Below are positions 1-6,384 of a DNA stretch of 16,191 nucleotides, in pieces. Position 1 is the first letter of the stretch; each line of letters opens with the position of its first letter. Source of the DNA: UKL13-2 sp040006575 (GTDB lineage Bacteria; Pseudomonadota; Gammaproteobacteria; Burkholderiales; Usitatibacteraceae); NCBI GenBank assembly GCA_040006575.1, contig JBDTWS010000092.1:1-16191 (forward strand), given 5' to 3'. The notes under the pieces are model-generated. The model was not told where the DNA came from, made no database searches, and saw only the letters and a program-made list of their open reading frames with translations. Made by a program: the position numbers and the translations under genes.

Positions 1-239
1 CCGCGCGTGACGAAGCAGATGCCGGGCTTGCCGGTCAGCTTGCCGTAGGCTTCGGCCATGTTGGCCGCGCCGTTTTCATGGCGACAGGTGATGAGTTTGA
101 TGCTGTCGCGATGGGTATAGAGCGCGTCCAGCACCGGCAGGTAACTTTCGCCCGGCACACAAAACACGATATCGGCGCCATGGATCTTGAGCTGGTCAAC
201 CAGCAGTTCACCGCCAGTGCGGGAAATGGTATTCGTCAT
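1..239 (-). CDS. Thiamine-diphosphate enzyme, acetolactate synthase-like (N-terminal 79 residues only)
   Basis: This is the N-terminal part of a thiamine-diphosphate (ThDP)-dependent enzyme of the acetolactate synthase/pyruvate oxidase superfamily; the rest lies beyond the left edge. It starts MTNTISRTGGELLVDQL, then has the typical pyrimidine-binding-domain stretches FCVPGESYLPVLDAL, CRHENGAANMAEAYGKLTG and KPGICFVTR. The glutamate of CRHEN sits where the cofactor-activating Glu of this family lies. The ATG (237-239) overlaps the TGA of the upstream TraB/GumN gene in ATGA, and a GAGG lies about 10 nt upstream, so the two genes are probably translationally coupled. The family includes acetolactate synthase, glyoxylate carboligase, sulfoacetaldehyde acetyltransferase and oxalyl-CoA decarboxylase. 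The visible part cannot separate these, so no symbol is given. Confidence 0.85.
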   Translation of the reverse strand, partial: MTNTISRTGGELLVDQLKIHGADIVFCVPGESYLPVLDALYTHRDSIKLITCRHENGAANMAEAYGKLTGKPGICFVTR

Positions 240-1375
240 TTCTGTGTGACCTCGTAACCCTTGGCCTTCAGCGACTCGATGACGCCACGCGGTCCCACCA
301 GATGCAGCGAGCCCACGGCGATAAAGGTGATTTCATTCCCGGCCAGGTAGCCCTCGATTTTTTTCACCATATTGGGGTGGCGGCTATAGAGCAGGACTTC
401 ATCGAGCTCCTTGCCCTTTCGCATACCCTTGTTTACTTCCAGCGTCACCTCGGCCATCAGTTTGGTGTCGCCGGTCTGCCATGCATTGACCATGCCCGTG
501 ACCTGTTCACCGGCCCGTCCGGTTTCGAGTGTGGCGATGGAATTGTCGAGGAAAGCCTCCTGCAATTCCTGCGGCATATTGCTCAGCAGCTCCAGTTGCG
601 CGCGCGCCGATTCCAGTTCCTCGATCGGTATGTGCGCGGTCTTGGCACGGCTGGTGAGATAGGCGTCGACGCCCAGGTTCATGTCGTACCCCAGCCGTGA
701 AAACTCCACCACCGAGAGAAACCCGCCCGCCACAAATGGCTTCATTGGCTGCACGGCAGAGACCGGCACGCGCAGGCGCGTGAGCTGCGCTTTCAGGCGT
801 TCAAACAGGGGCATCGGGATGTGCCGGTCCAGCGTATCGGGTGATTTGTATTCGACCAGCGAGGTGACATCGCCCGCGCCGGACTGGTCGCTGACGTCGG
901 CTTCCACCACCAGCTTCACGGCATTGTCGAGCGCGCTTTCGACCTGTGACGGCAGAGGGTAAAAGGATTTCTTGCCGACATGGATGGTGCCGAACACATA
1001 GACGGTGTTGCTGGGCGAACGCACCTGCCAGATGAACGACTTTGTTTTGGACGCTACCGGAATGGGACCTATGCGCTTGAACGGTGAAGCACTGGCAGGC
1101 GGCAACAGGATGGGCGCTTCCTCGACGACCGAAGCCGGCTCCGGCGATTTCGGTTCGTCTGCCTTCGGCTCGGATACCTTTTGCTCCGCCGGTTTTGGCT
1201 CAGCTGCGGGCGCGACGCTGCCGGGTTTTGTGGGATCGTAACTCGGCGGCGGTGTGGCCGCCGGCGCCTTGGGGGGAGTCGTTGTCGGTGCAGCCGGAGG
1301 CGTCGCAGTGGTTGCGGCAAATCCAATCGTCGGGCCCAGCAGTGCGGCGCAGAAAAACAGGCGTGGCAGGTTCAT
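236..1375 (-). CDS. Secreted TraB/GumN family protein with Pro/Ala/Lys/Glu-rich linker
   Basis: This is a 379-residue protein of the TraB/GumN family (PF01963), whose members resemble gelatinase-like hydrolases of uncertain substrate. I chose the ATG at 1375 because it opens directly into a signal peptide (MNLPRLFFCAALLGPTIGFA, residues 1-20). A longer frame from a TTG at 1453 would bury that peptide. Residues 21 to about 95 are a low-complexity linker rich in P, A, T, K and E, likely disordered or wall-spanning. The family hallmarks follow: FIWQV and FGTIHVG (GTIHVG 129-134) near the domain start, and AVGSLHLVGPRGVI near the C-terminus, each with the conserved Gly-x-x-His. The protein is probably periplasmic or outer-membrane associated. 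It precedes the ThDP enzyme with a 4-nt overlap, although the link between a secreted protein and a cytoplasmic carboligase is not obvious. Family assignment is firm; function is unknown. Confidence 0.85.
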   Translation of the reverse strand: MNLPRLFFCAALLGPTIGFAATTATPPAAPTTTPPKAPAATPPPSYDPTKPGSVAPAAEPKPAEQKVSEPKADEPKSPEPASVVEEAPILLPPASASPFKRIGPIPVASKTKSFIWQVRSPSNTVYVFGTIHVGKKSFYPLPSQVESALDNAVKLVVEADVSDQSGAGDVTSLVEYKSPDTLDRHIPMPLFERLKAQLTRLRVPVSAVQPMKPFVAGGFLSVVEFSRLGYDMNLGVDAYLTSRAKTAHIPIEELESARAQLELLSNMPQELQEAFLDNSIATLETGRAGEQVTGMVNAWQTGDTKLMAEVTLEVNKGMRKGKELDEVLLYSRHPNMVKKIEGYLAGNEITFIAVGSLHLVGPRGVIESLKAKGYEVTQK

Positions 1376-1480
1376 GGCGATGTCAGTAAAGGTTTCTGCG
1401 GCCGACAGAAGGAGGAGTACAGCCGCGCACCCCGTAATTTTCGCAGGAATCAACCGTGCCCGCCGTATCGGGATTTATCG

Positions 1481-1505
1481 CGATGTGCCGCCCGCCGGCA
1501 CGTCG
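1481..1505. promoter_or_regulatory. Strong hairpin in the divergent traB-phnD1 intergenic region
   Basis: A 10-bp inverted repeat with a 5-nt loop: CGATGTGCCG (1481-1490), loop CCCGC, CGGCACGTCG (1496-1505). Nine pairs are Watson-Crick and one is G-T on the plus strand. No T-tract follows on either side, so it does not look like an intrinsic terminator. It lies about 106 nt upstream of phnD1 and about 106 nt upstream of the TraB-family start, the midpoint of the 236-nt divergent region. It could be an operator or a leader structure. The rest of 1376-1611 shows only the tentative promoter and the ribosome binding site listed separately. Confidence 0.4.
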
Positions 1506-1569
1506 AAAATGCTGCGGTGCAAGAGTCGCGCTAAGGTTCCATTACCACTTATCCACGAGTGCCAAGCTG

Positions 1570-1575
1570 TAGAAT
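1570..1575 (+). promoter_or_regulatory. Tentative -10 box for the phn-type operon
   Basis: TAGAAT matches the sigma-70 -10 consensus at 5 of 6 positions and would start transcription near 1582, leaving a leader of about 30 nt before phnD1. No convincing -35 box is present at 16-18 nt upstream; the best nearby candidates (TTACCA at 1542, TTATCC at 1549) are badly spaced. No Pho-box-like CTGTCAT direct repeat is visible upstream, so PhoB control is not supported by the sequence. Confidence 0.25.
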
Positions 1576-1601
1576 TGACCGGCACCCAAAATAATTCTGA
1601 T

Positions 1602-1607
1602 GAGGAG
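1602..1607 (+). promoter_or_regulatory. Ribosome binding site that fixes the phnD1 start
   Basis: GAGGAG lies 4 nt before the ATG at 1612. It falls inside the codons that would follow an alternative in-frame ATG at 1600, so the 1612 start, which opens directly into a signal peptide, is the better choice. Confidence 0.7.
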
Positions 1608-1611
1608 AATC

Positions 1612-2652
1612 ATGAAAGCACTGCGCCGCTCTTTCGCCGCTGTTCCCGTTGCATCCGTCACGTCGCTGGTCATCGCCCTCGCCGCATTTGGCGCAGGCGT
1701 CGCCAACGCCCAGGAGTGCAAGCACCGCGGTGACCTGGACACCATGTACTGCGATGAAAACAAGGACATGGTTGCGGACACCCCGACCGACCCGAAAAAA
1801 CTCAAGAATCCCAATACCATCGTATTCACTTACACCCCGGTGGAAGACCCCGCCGTGTATGAAAAAGTGTTTGCGCCGTTCACCGAATACCTCGGCAAGT
1901 GTCTCTCCAAGAAAGTGGTGTTCTACCAGGTGCAGTCGAACGCGGCCGAGATTGAAGCCATGCGTTCGGGCCGTTTGCATGTGGGCGGATTTTCAACGGG
2001 ACCCACTGCGTTTGCCGTGAACCTGGCCGGCGCCGTTCCCTTTGCCGTGAAGGGTGACGCGAAGGAATTCCAGGGTTACAACCTGATCGTGGTGGTGAAA
2101 AAAACTTCGCCCTTCATGAAGCTGGCTGATCTCAAGGGCAAGAAAGTTGCGCACACAGCACCCTCGTCTAATTCCGGCCACATGGCGCCACTGGCTTTGT
2201 TCCCGCATGAAGGCCTCACCCCGGAAAAAGATTACAAGGTGTTGTTTTCCGGCAAACACGACCAGAGCGTGATGGGCGTGAACTCGGGCGATTACGATGC
2301 CGCCGCCGTAGCATCGGACGTATTCCATCGCATGGCCTCGCGCGGACAGATCAAGGAAGATGATTTCCGCATCATCTACAAGAGCCAGAAATTCCCGACG
2401 TCCAGCTTTGCCTATGCGCACGATCTCGATCCGGTGCTCGCGAAAAAAATGGTGCAGTGTTTCTCCGATTACCGGTACACGCCGGAAATGCAGAAGTCGT
2501 TTGATGGCGCGGATCGTTTCTTCCCGATAACTTTCCAGAAGGATTGGGAAGTGGTTCGCAAAGTTGCGGAAGGTTCGGGCGAAGCGTTCAATCGCGCGAA
2601 CTATGACAAGCAAACGGCGAAAGAAGCTGAGGCGGCGAAGAAGAAGCCCTGA
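1612..2652 (+). CDS. phnD1: Periplasmic phosphonate/phosphite-type ABC binding protein, first paralogue
   Basis: This is a 346-residue PhnD-family solute-binding protein, the periplasmic receptor of a phosphonate/phosphite ABC importer. Residues 1-33 are a signal peptide ending ANA. The mature protein begins with CKHRGDLDTMYCD, then DENKDMVADTPTD (D48, N50, D52, D56, D60), which looks like an acidic metal-binding loop. Family marks are QVQSNAAEIEAMRSGRL (about 106-122), FSTGPTAFAVNLAGA, the SSNSG helix-start motif (185-189, matching the ligand-clasping SxSG of PhnD/PtxB proteins) and GDYDAAAV (227-233). Four cysteines (C36, C47, C97, C283) are kept in all three paralogues of the operon and could form periplasmic disulfides. 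The C-terminus is Lys/Ala-rich. It is the first gene of the operon; the 125 nt before phnD2 is the longest gap apart from the repeat-containing one. The ligand is not determinable from sequence alone. Confidence 0.9.
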   Translation: MKALRRSFAAVPVASVTSLVIALAAFGAGVANAQECKHRGDLDTMYCDENKDMVADTPTDPKKLKNPNTIVFTYTPVEDPAVYEKVFAPFTEYLGKCLSKKVVFYQVQSNAAEIEAMRSGRLHVGGFSTGPTAFAVNLAGAVPFAVKGDAKEFQGYNLIVVVKKTSPFMKLADLKGKKVAHTAPSSNSGHMAPLALFPHEGLTPEKDYKVLFSGKHDQSVMGVNSGDYDAAAVASDVFHRMASRGQIKEDDFRIIYKSQKFPTSSFAYAHDLDPVLAKKMVQCFSDYRYTPEMQKSFDGADRFFPITFQKDWEVVRKVAEGSGEAFNRANYDKQTAKEAEAAKKKP

Positions 2653-2711
2653 GCACCTGTGCGCGCCAAGGATGCATTGGTGTTCTGTAGCTGCCCGCAC
2701 ATGCAGTGCAC

Positions 2712-2744
2712 GCCAGCCGATGCATCCGTTGGTCGCCGGCTGGC
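2712..2744 (+). other. Small inverted repeat between phnD1 and phnD2
   Basis: GCCAGCCG (2712-2719) and CGGCTGGC (2737-2744) form a perfect 8-bp stem around a 17-nt loop in the 125-nt gap between the two binding-protein genes. No T-run follows. It could stabilise the upstream phnD1 message, a common way to make more binding protein than membrane components, but this is inference. Confidence 0.3.
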
Positions 2745-2777
2745 ATACGGCCCGCACAGCCCACACACCGGCGAAGC

Positions 2778-3770
2778 ATGAATAGGTTCCTGCGCACTTT
2801 CCTGCTGTGTTGGTTGTGCGCTCCGGTCGTAGCGGCGCAAGCGCAAGTCGCCTGCCCGCATCGTGGCGACCTCGATGCACTCTACTGCGACGCCGATCAC
2901 AACCTCACCGCTGATCCTCCCGCCGACCCTGCCAAACTACGCAACCCCGCCTCTCTCCTGCTCAGCTACTCACCACAGGAAGACACCGCCACCTACGAAA
3001 AACTCTGGTCGCCCTATGTCGACCATATGGGACTGTGCACCGGTCGCAAGGTGCGTTTCTTCCAGGTGCAATCCAGCGCCGCTGCCGTTGAAGCCTTCCG
3101 CTCGGGCCGACTGCAATTCAGCATGCTGGCGACGGGCGATACACCGTTCGCTGTCAACGTTGCGGGCGCTATTCCGTACGCGGGTATCGGCAGTGAAACA
3201 GGGCTGCTGCGCTATCACGTCGTGGTGCTGGTGAAGAGCGACAGTCCGTACAAAAAGCTTTCCGACCTCGTGGGTAAAAGGGTGGCGCACACAGCTCCCT
3301 CCTCCAACTCCGGCAACATGGCGCCGCGCGCCTTGTTCCCCGCTGAGGGCCTCACACCCGACAAGGATTACAAGGTCATCTATTCGGGCAAACACGACAA
3401 CTCCATCACCGGCGTTTTGCGCGGTGACTACGATGCCGCCGCCGTTGCCGACGATGTGCTCGAGCGGATGCTGAATCGCGGCATGGTAAAGGCGGGGCAA
3501 TACCGCATCATCTACAAGAGCAAGCCGTTCCCGTCCGGCAGCATGGTGCTCGCGCATGACCTTGACCCCGCACTTGCCGGAAAAATACGCGAGTGCACGC
3601 TCTCGTATAAATTCTCTCCGGAACTGGTGCAGGCGTTCCAGGGTTCGGACCGCTATGTACCGATGAACTACAAACAGGATTTCGAGGCCGTGCGTGATGT
3701 CGCCATCAAGAGCGGCCAGGCGGTAAGCCACGGTGCCCCCGAACAAAATATGAAGCCAGGAAAAAAATGA
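2778..3770 (+). CDS. phnD2: Periplasmic phosphonate/phosphite-type ABC binding protein, second (divergent) paralogue
   Basis: This is a 330-residue PhnD-family protein. The start at 2778 is chosen because it opens into a signal peptide (residues 1-23, ending AQA); a frame from 2706 would add 24 non-hydrophobic residues. The Shine-Dalgarno sequence is weak (GCGAAG). The mature protein has the same N-terminal module, CPHRGDLDALYCD and DADHNLTADPPAD (D38, D40, N42, D46, D50), and the same four cysteines (C26, C37, C87, C273). It aligns without gaps to phnD1 from first to last cysteine. It keeps SSNSG and GDYDAAAV but differs at the presumed ligand wall: QFSMLATGDTPFAV replaces HVGGFSTGPTAFAV, and AGIGSETG replaces AVKGDA. 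By eye about half of the first 100 aligned residues match phnD1, against about 70% between phnD1 and phnD3. Its TGA overlaps the phnC ATG. A different ligand is plausible. Confidence 0.88.
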   Translation: MNRFLRTFLLCWLCAPVVAAQAQVACPHRGDLDALYCDADHNLTADPPADPAKLRNPASLLLSYSPQEDTATYEKLWSPYVDHMGLCTGRKVRFFQVQSSAAAVEAFRSGRLQFSMLATGDTPFAVNVAGAIPYAGIGSETGLLRYHVVVLVKSDSPYKKLSDLVGKRVAHTAPSSNSGNMAPRALFPAEGLTPDKDYKVIYSGKHDNSITGVLRGDYDAAAVADDVLERMLNRGMVKAGQYRIIYKSKPFPSGSMVLAHDLDPALAGKIRECTLSYKFSPELVQAFQGSDRYVPMNYKQDFEAVRDVAIKSGQAVSHGAPEQNMKPGKK

Positions 3771-4528
3771 GTGATCGCTCCATCCAGATTCGCGGCCTGG
3801 TCAAGGAATACAAGCGCGGCGTGCCGGTGTTGAAAGGCATCGACCTCGATATTGCCGGCGAAGGCATCACGGCCATTATCGGGCCGTCAGGCACGGGCAA
3901 ATCAACCCTGATCCGCTGCATCAACCGGCTGGTGGAACCGACGGCGGGGCAGATAATATTCCAGGGACAGGACCTGGCGCAATTAAAAGGGGCGGAACTG
4001 CGCGCTGCGCGACGGCGCATCGGCATGGTGTTCCAGGAATACAACCTGGTGGAACGTTTGACCGTGATGGAAAACCTGCTGACCGGACGTCTCGGCTACA
4101 TGTCCGCGTTCAATGCGTGGCTGCGCAAATTTCCGCAAGCCGATATTGATGAAGCGTACGCATTGCTCGATACGGTGGGCCTGTCGAGTTTCGCCAACCA
4201 GCGCGCCGACAGTTTGTCCGGCGGACAACGGCAGCGCGTGGGCATTGCGCGCGCGGTGATGCAGCATCCGGAAATCCTGCTGGCCGATGAGCCGACGTCT
4301 TCGCTGGATCCCAAGACCTCCGTCGAGATCATGGAACTCATGGCGGACCTCGCGGGCAAACGCAATATTCCGGTGGTGGTGAATATCCATAACGTGGATC
4401 TGGCGAAACGATTTTGCGGACGCATGATCGGGATGACGGGAGGCAAGGTCGTATTTGATGGCGATCCTTCGCAGCTGAGCGATGCGAAGCTGAATGAAAT
4501 TTATGGCGGGGAGAACTGGATTGAATAA
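3767..4528 (+). CDS. phnC: Phosphonate-type ABC importer ATPase
   Basis: This is a 253-residue ABC ATPase, the single energy-coupling subunit of the importer. It has a complete nucleotide-binding set: Walker A GPSGTGKS (39-46), Q-loop with the PhnC-typical FQEYNLVERLTV (Q90), signature LSGGQ (150-154), Walker B ILLADE followed by the D-loop SSLD (170-181), and switch histidine H208 in NIHNVDLA. Length is normal for PhnC. The start is supported by AGGA 5 nt upstream and by the ATGA overlap with phnD2. It should act as a homodimer on the cytoplasmic face with PhnE1 and PhnE2. It is separated from its permease genes by 155 nt carrying a large palindrome, which is unusual in an otherwise tightly packed operon. 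Confidence 0.95.
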   Translation: MSDRSIQIRGLVKEYKRGVPVLKGIDLDIAGEGITAIIGPSGTGKSTLIRCINRLVEPTAGQIIFQGQDLAQLKGAELRAARRRIGMVFQEYNLVERLTVMENLLTGRLGYMSAFNAWLRKFPQADIDEAYALLDTVGLSSFANQRADSLSGGQRQRVGIARAVMQHPEILLADEPTSSLDPKTSVEIMELMADLAGKRNIPVVVNIHNVDLAKRFCGRMIGMTGGKVVFDGDPSQLSDAKLNEIYGGENWIE

Positions 4529-4584
4529 ATCCAGAAACCCAGGACACACCGCACGATGAAAACGTCGCTCCCTCAAAATAATCG

Positions 4585-4674
4585 CCGTCGTTCCCGCGCA
4601 GGCGGGAACCCAGTGGCGTGCGTTGCGGTACGCGAGCAAACGCCGCTGGATTCCCGCCTGCGCGGGAACGACGG
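4585..4674. repeat. 90-nt REP/BIME-type palindrome between phnC and phnE1
   Basis: The two 45-nt halves are centred on GTAC (4628-4631). The outer 24 nt of each arm pair perfectly (arms contain TTCCCGCGCAGGCGGGAA and TTCCCGCCTGCGCGGGAA), and by my count 37 of 45 positions pair overall. Such TTCCCGC/GCGGGAA palindromes are common repetitive extragenic elements in beta- and gammaproteobacteria. The right arm ends 9 nt before the phnE1 ATG and covers the purine-rich stretch where its ribosome binding site should lie. In RNA it would form a very stable hairpin that could stop 3' decay of the phnD1-phnD2-phnC message or lower phnE1 translation. No other copy of this repeat family was seen in the window. 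Confidence 0.9.
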
Positions 4675-4683
4675 GGTTTAACA

Positions 4684-5568
4684 ATGAACACCGTATCTGC
4701 CACCACCACCACATCCACACACCGCAATCCCTTCCCCGCCAACGGGCCGGTGCGCTTCGGCTGGCTCGCCCTTCTCGCGTACGTGATCTGGGCCGCGAAC
4801 CAGCTCGATTTCACCTGGGCGCGCTTCATCACCGGTCTCGACAATGCGCACCGCTTCCTCAGCCGCATGTTCCCGCCCAATTTCGGCGGAGACAAATGGG
4901 AAATGATCGTCAAGGGATTGACCGAGAGCCTCGAAATCGCCGTCATCGCCACGTTCATCGGCATCGCGATCTCGCTGCCCATCGGCCTCATGTCCGCGCG
5001 CAATCTCTCGCCGCAATGGATTTCATGGCCGGCGCGATTACTGGTGGCGCTGTGCCGCTCGTTTCATCCCGTCATCGTCGCCATCATTTTCGTGAAGGCG
5101 GTAGGCTTCGGCGCCATCGCCGGTATCGGCGCGCTGGTGATCGGCTCGATCGGTTTCATCTCGAAATTATTTGCCGAGGCCATCGAGGAAATTTCGCTCA
5201 AACAAGTTGAGGCGGTGCGCGCGTCCGGCGCGTCGTTTTTCAACACACTCACTTACGGTGTGCTGCCACAAGTGTTCGGCCGCTTCCTCGGTTTCTGCAC
5301 CTACCAGCTCGACTCCAACCTGCGCAACTCCACCATGGTCGGCATTGTCGGCGCGGGCGGGGTGGGCGGCACGCTGTTCGCTGCATTCCAGCGATTCGAC
5401 TATGACTTCGTGCTGGCGATTCTCATCAGCATCATCACGCTGATTTTCATCGGCGAAATCCTGTCGAATATCCTGCGTGCCGTGTTCCTCGATAACAAAA
5501 CCATTTCGGGCTGGTTCAGCGGCAGCGGCGCCACACCGGTCGTAGTGCGGCGCGGGGAAGAAGAATGA
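4684..5568 (+). CDS. phnE1: Phosphonate-type ABC importer permease, first subunit
   Basis: This is a 294-residue inner-membrane permease of the PhnE family. It has a polar N-terminus rich in Thr (residues 1-20), about six hydrophobic segments, the coupling-loop EAA motif EAVRASGASFFNTL (about 176-189) that contacts the ATPase, and the PhnE-typical LRNSTMVGIVGAGGVGG (about 213-229). The start is the ATG at 4684; longer frames from GTG at 4618 run into the palindrome and are rejected. No clear Shine-Dalgarno is visible: GGGG (4673-4676) partly overlaps the base of the hairpin. The stop overlaps the phnE2 start (ATGA, 5565-5568). PhnE1 and PhnE2 should form a heterodimeric channel. Confidence 0.93.
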   Translation: MNTVSATTTTSTHRNPFPANGPVRFGWLALLAYVIWAANQLDFTWARFITGLDNAHRFLSRMFPPNFGGDKWEMIVKGLTESLEIAVIATFIGIAISLPIGLMSARNLSPQWISWPARLLVALCRSFHPVIVAIIFVKAVGFGAIAGIGALVIGSIGFISKLFAEAIEEISLKQVEAVRASGASFFNTLTYGVLPQVFGRFLGFCTYQLDSNLRNSTMVGIVGAGGVGGTLFAAFQRFDYDFVLAILISIITLIFIGEILSNILRAVFLDNKTISGWFSGSGATPVVVRRGEEE

Positions 5569-6383
5569 ACGCGCCTGCACCTGGATTGGCCACAGCACAT
5601 CGGCAGTGGCACCGCTTTTCCCCGGAGCAGCGCTTCATCCGTTTCGCGTTTTATTTCGTCGCCGTCGCAGCGCTGGTGATGTCGGCGCGCCACATCGAAT
5701 TCATCCCGGAGTTTCTCTATGACGCACCGGAGCAGGTGAAGGATTTCTTCGTGCGCATGTGGCCTATCGACAAGACCTTCTATGCGAAGTCGGTTCACGA
5801 AGCGCTGATCGAAACACTCAACATCGCCACGCTGGGCACGATTCTCTCCATCGTGCTGGCGCTGCCGGTGGGCATGCTGGCCGCCAACAATCTCGTACCG
5901 GTAAAAGCCATCAACTATCTCGCCAAGCTCGTGCTGGTGTCTTCGCGCTCGGTGAATTCGCTGGTGTGGGCGCTGCTGTTCATTGCCATCTTCGGCCCCG
6001 GTGCGCTGGCGGGTACACTGGCCATTGGTTTTCGCTCCATCGGTTTTGTCGGCAAGTTGTTTGGTGAAGCGCTGGAAGAAGCTGCGCGCGGGCCGGTGGA
6101 GGCGCTGACGGCGGTCGGCGCTTCGCGCGCCAGTATTTTCCTGAAAGGTTATTGGCCACAGGTGAAACCGGCGTTCTGGTCGATCGCACTATTCCGCTGG
6201 GACATCAATGTGCGCGAATCCGCCGTGCTGGGGCTGGTGGGCGCGGGTGGCATCGGCATGGCCATGGATTCGGCCATGAACCTGTTCCGCTGGGACCAGG
6301 TGGCGGTGGTGCTGATGACGATTTTCGCGGTGGTGATCCTGGCCGAATTGCTGGTCACATTCATTCGTAAAAAGGTAATTTGA
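5565..6383 (+). CDS. phnE2: Phosphonate-type ABC importer permease, second subunit
   Basis: This is a 272-residue PhnE-family permease, clearly homologous to its upstream neighbour but diverged. It has an N-terminal cytoplasmic stretch, a first membrane helix at about residues 26-40, a periplasmic segment, and further helices. The EAA loop is VEALTAVGASRASIF (about 178-192), and VRESAVLGLVGAGGIGMAM (about 216-234) is the PhnE signature. Its ATG overlaps the TGA of phnE1, with a purine-rich site (GGGGAAGAAG) upstream. The gene ends 1 nt before the ATG of the dehydrogenase gene, so transport and enzyme genes are in one transcript. Two tandem PhnE genes are known from other phosphonate/phosphite-type systems and suggest a heterodimeric pore. 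Confidence 0.93.
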   Translation: MNAPAPGLATAHRQWHRFSPEQRFIRFAFYFVAVAALVMSARHIEFIPEFLYDAPEQVKDFFVRMWPIDKTFYAKSVHEALIETLNIATLGTILSIVLALPVGMLAANNLVPVKAINYLAKLVLVSSRSVNSLVWALLFIAIFGPGALAGTLAIGFRSIGFVGKLFGEALEEAARGPVEALTAVGASRASIFLKGYWPQVKPAFWSIALFRWDINVRESAVLGLVGAGGIGMAMDSAMNLFRWDQVAVVLMTIFAVVILAELLVTFIRKKVI

Positions 6384-6384
6384 T

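Noticed and set aside
1376..1611. PhoB (Pho box) control of the phn-type operon
   Set aside because: No pair of CTGTCAT-like 7-mers at 11-nt spacing is visible upstream of phnD1, so control by phosphate starvation is not claimed.
1993..2880. A 295-codon open frame on the minus strand antisense to phnD1/phnD2
   Set aside because: It mirrors two real binding-protein genes in GC-rich DNA, has His/Arg/Val-rich composition without recognisable domains, and crosses the intergenic gap. The 258-codon minus frame at 2970-3746 opposite phnD2 is the same kind of shadow.
4618..4683. GTG start giving phnE1 a 22-residue extension
   Set aside because: The extension is encoded by the palindrome, is Arg/Ala-rich and unlike PhnE N-termini; the ATG at 4684 is preferred.
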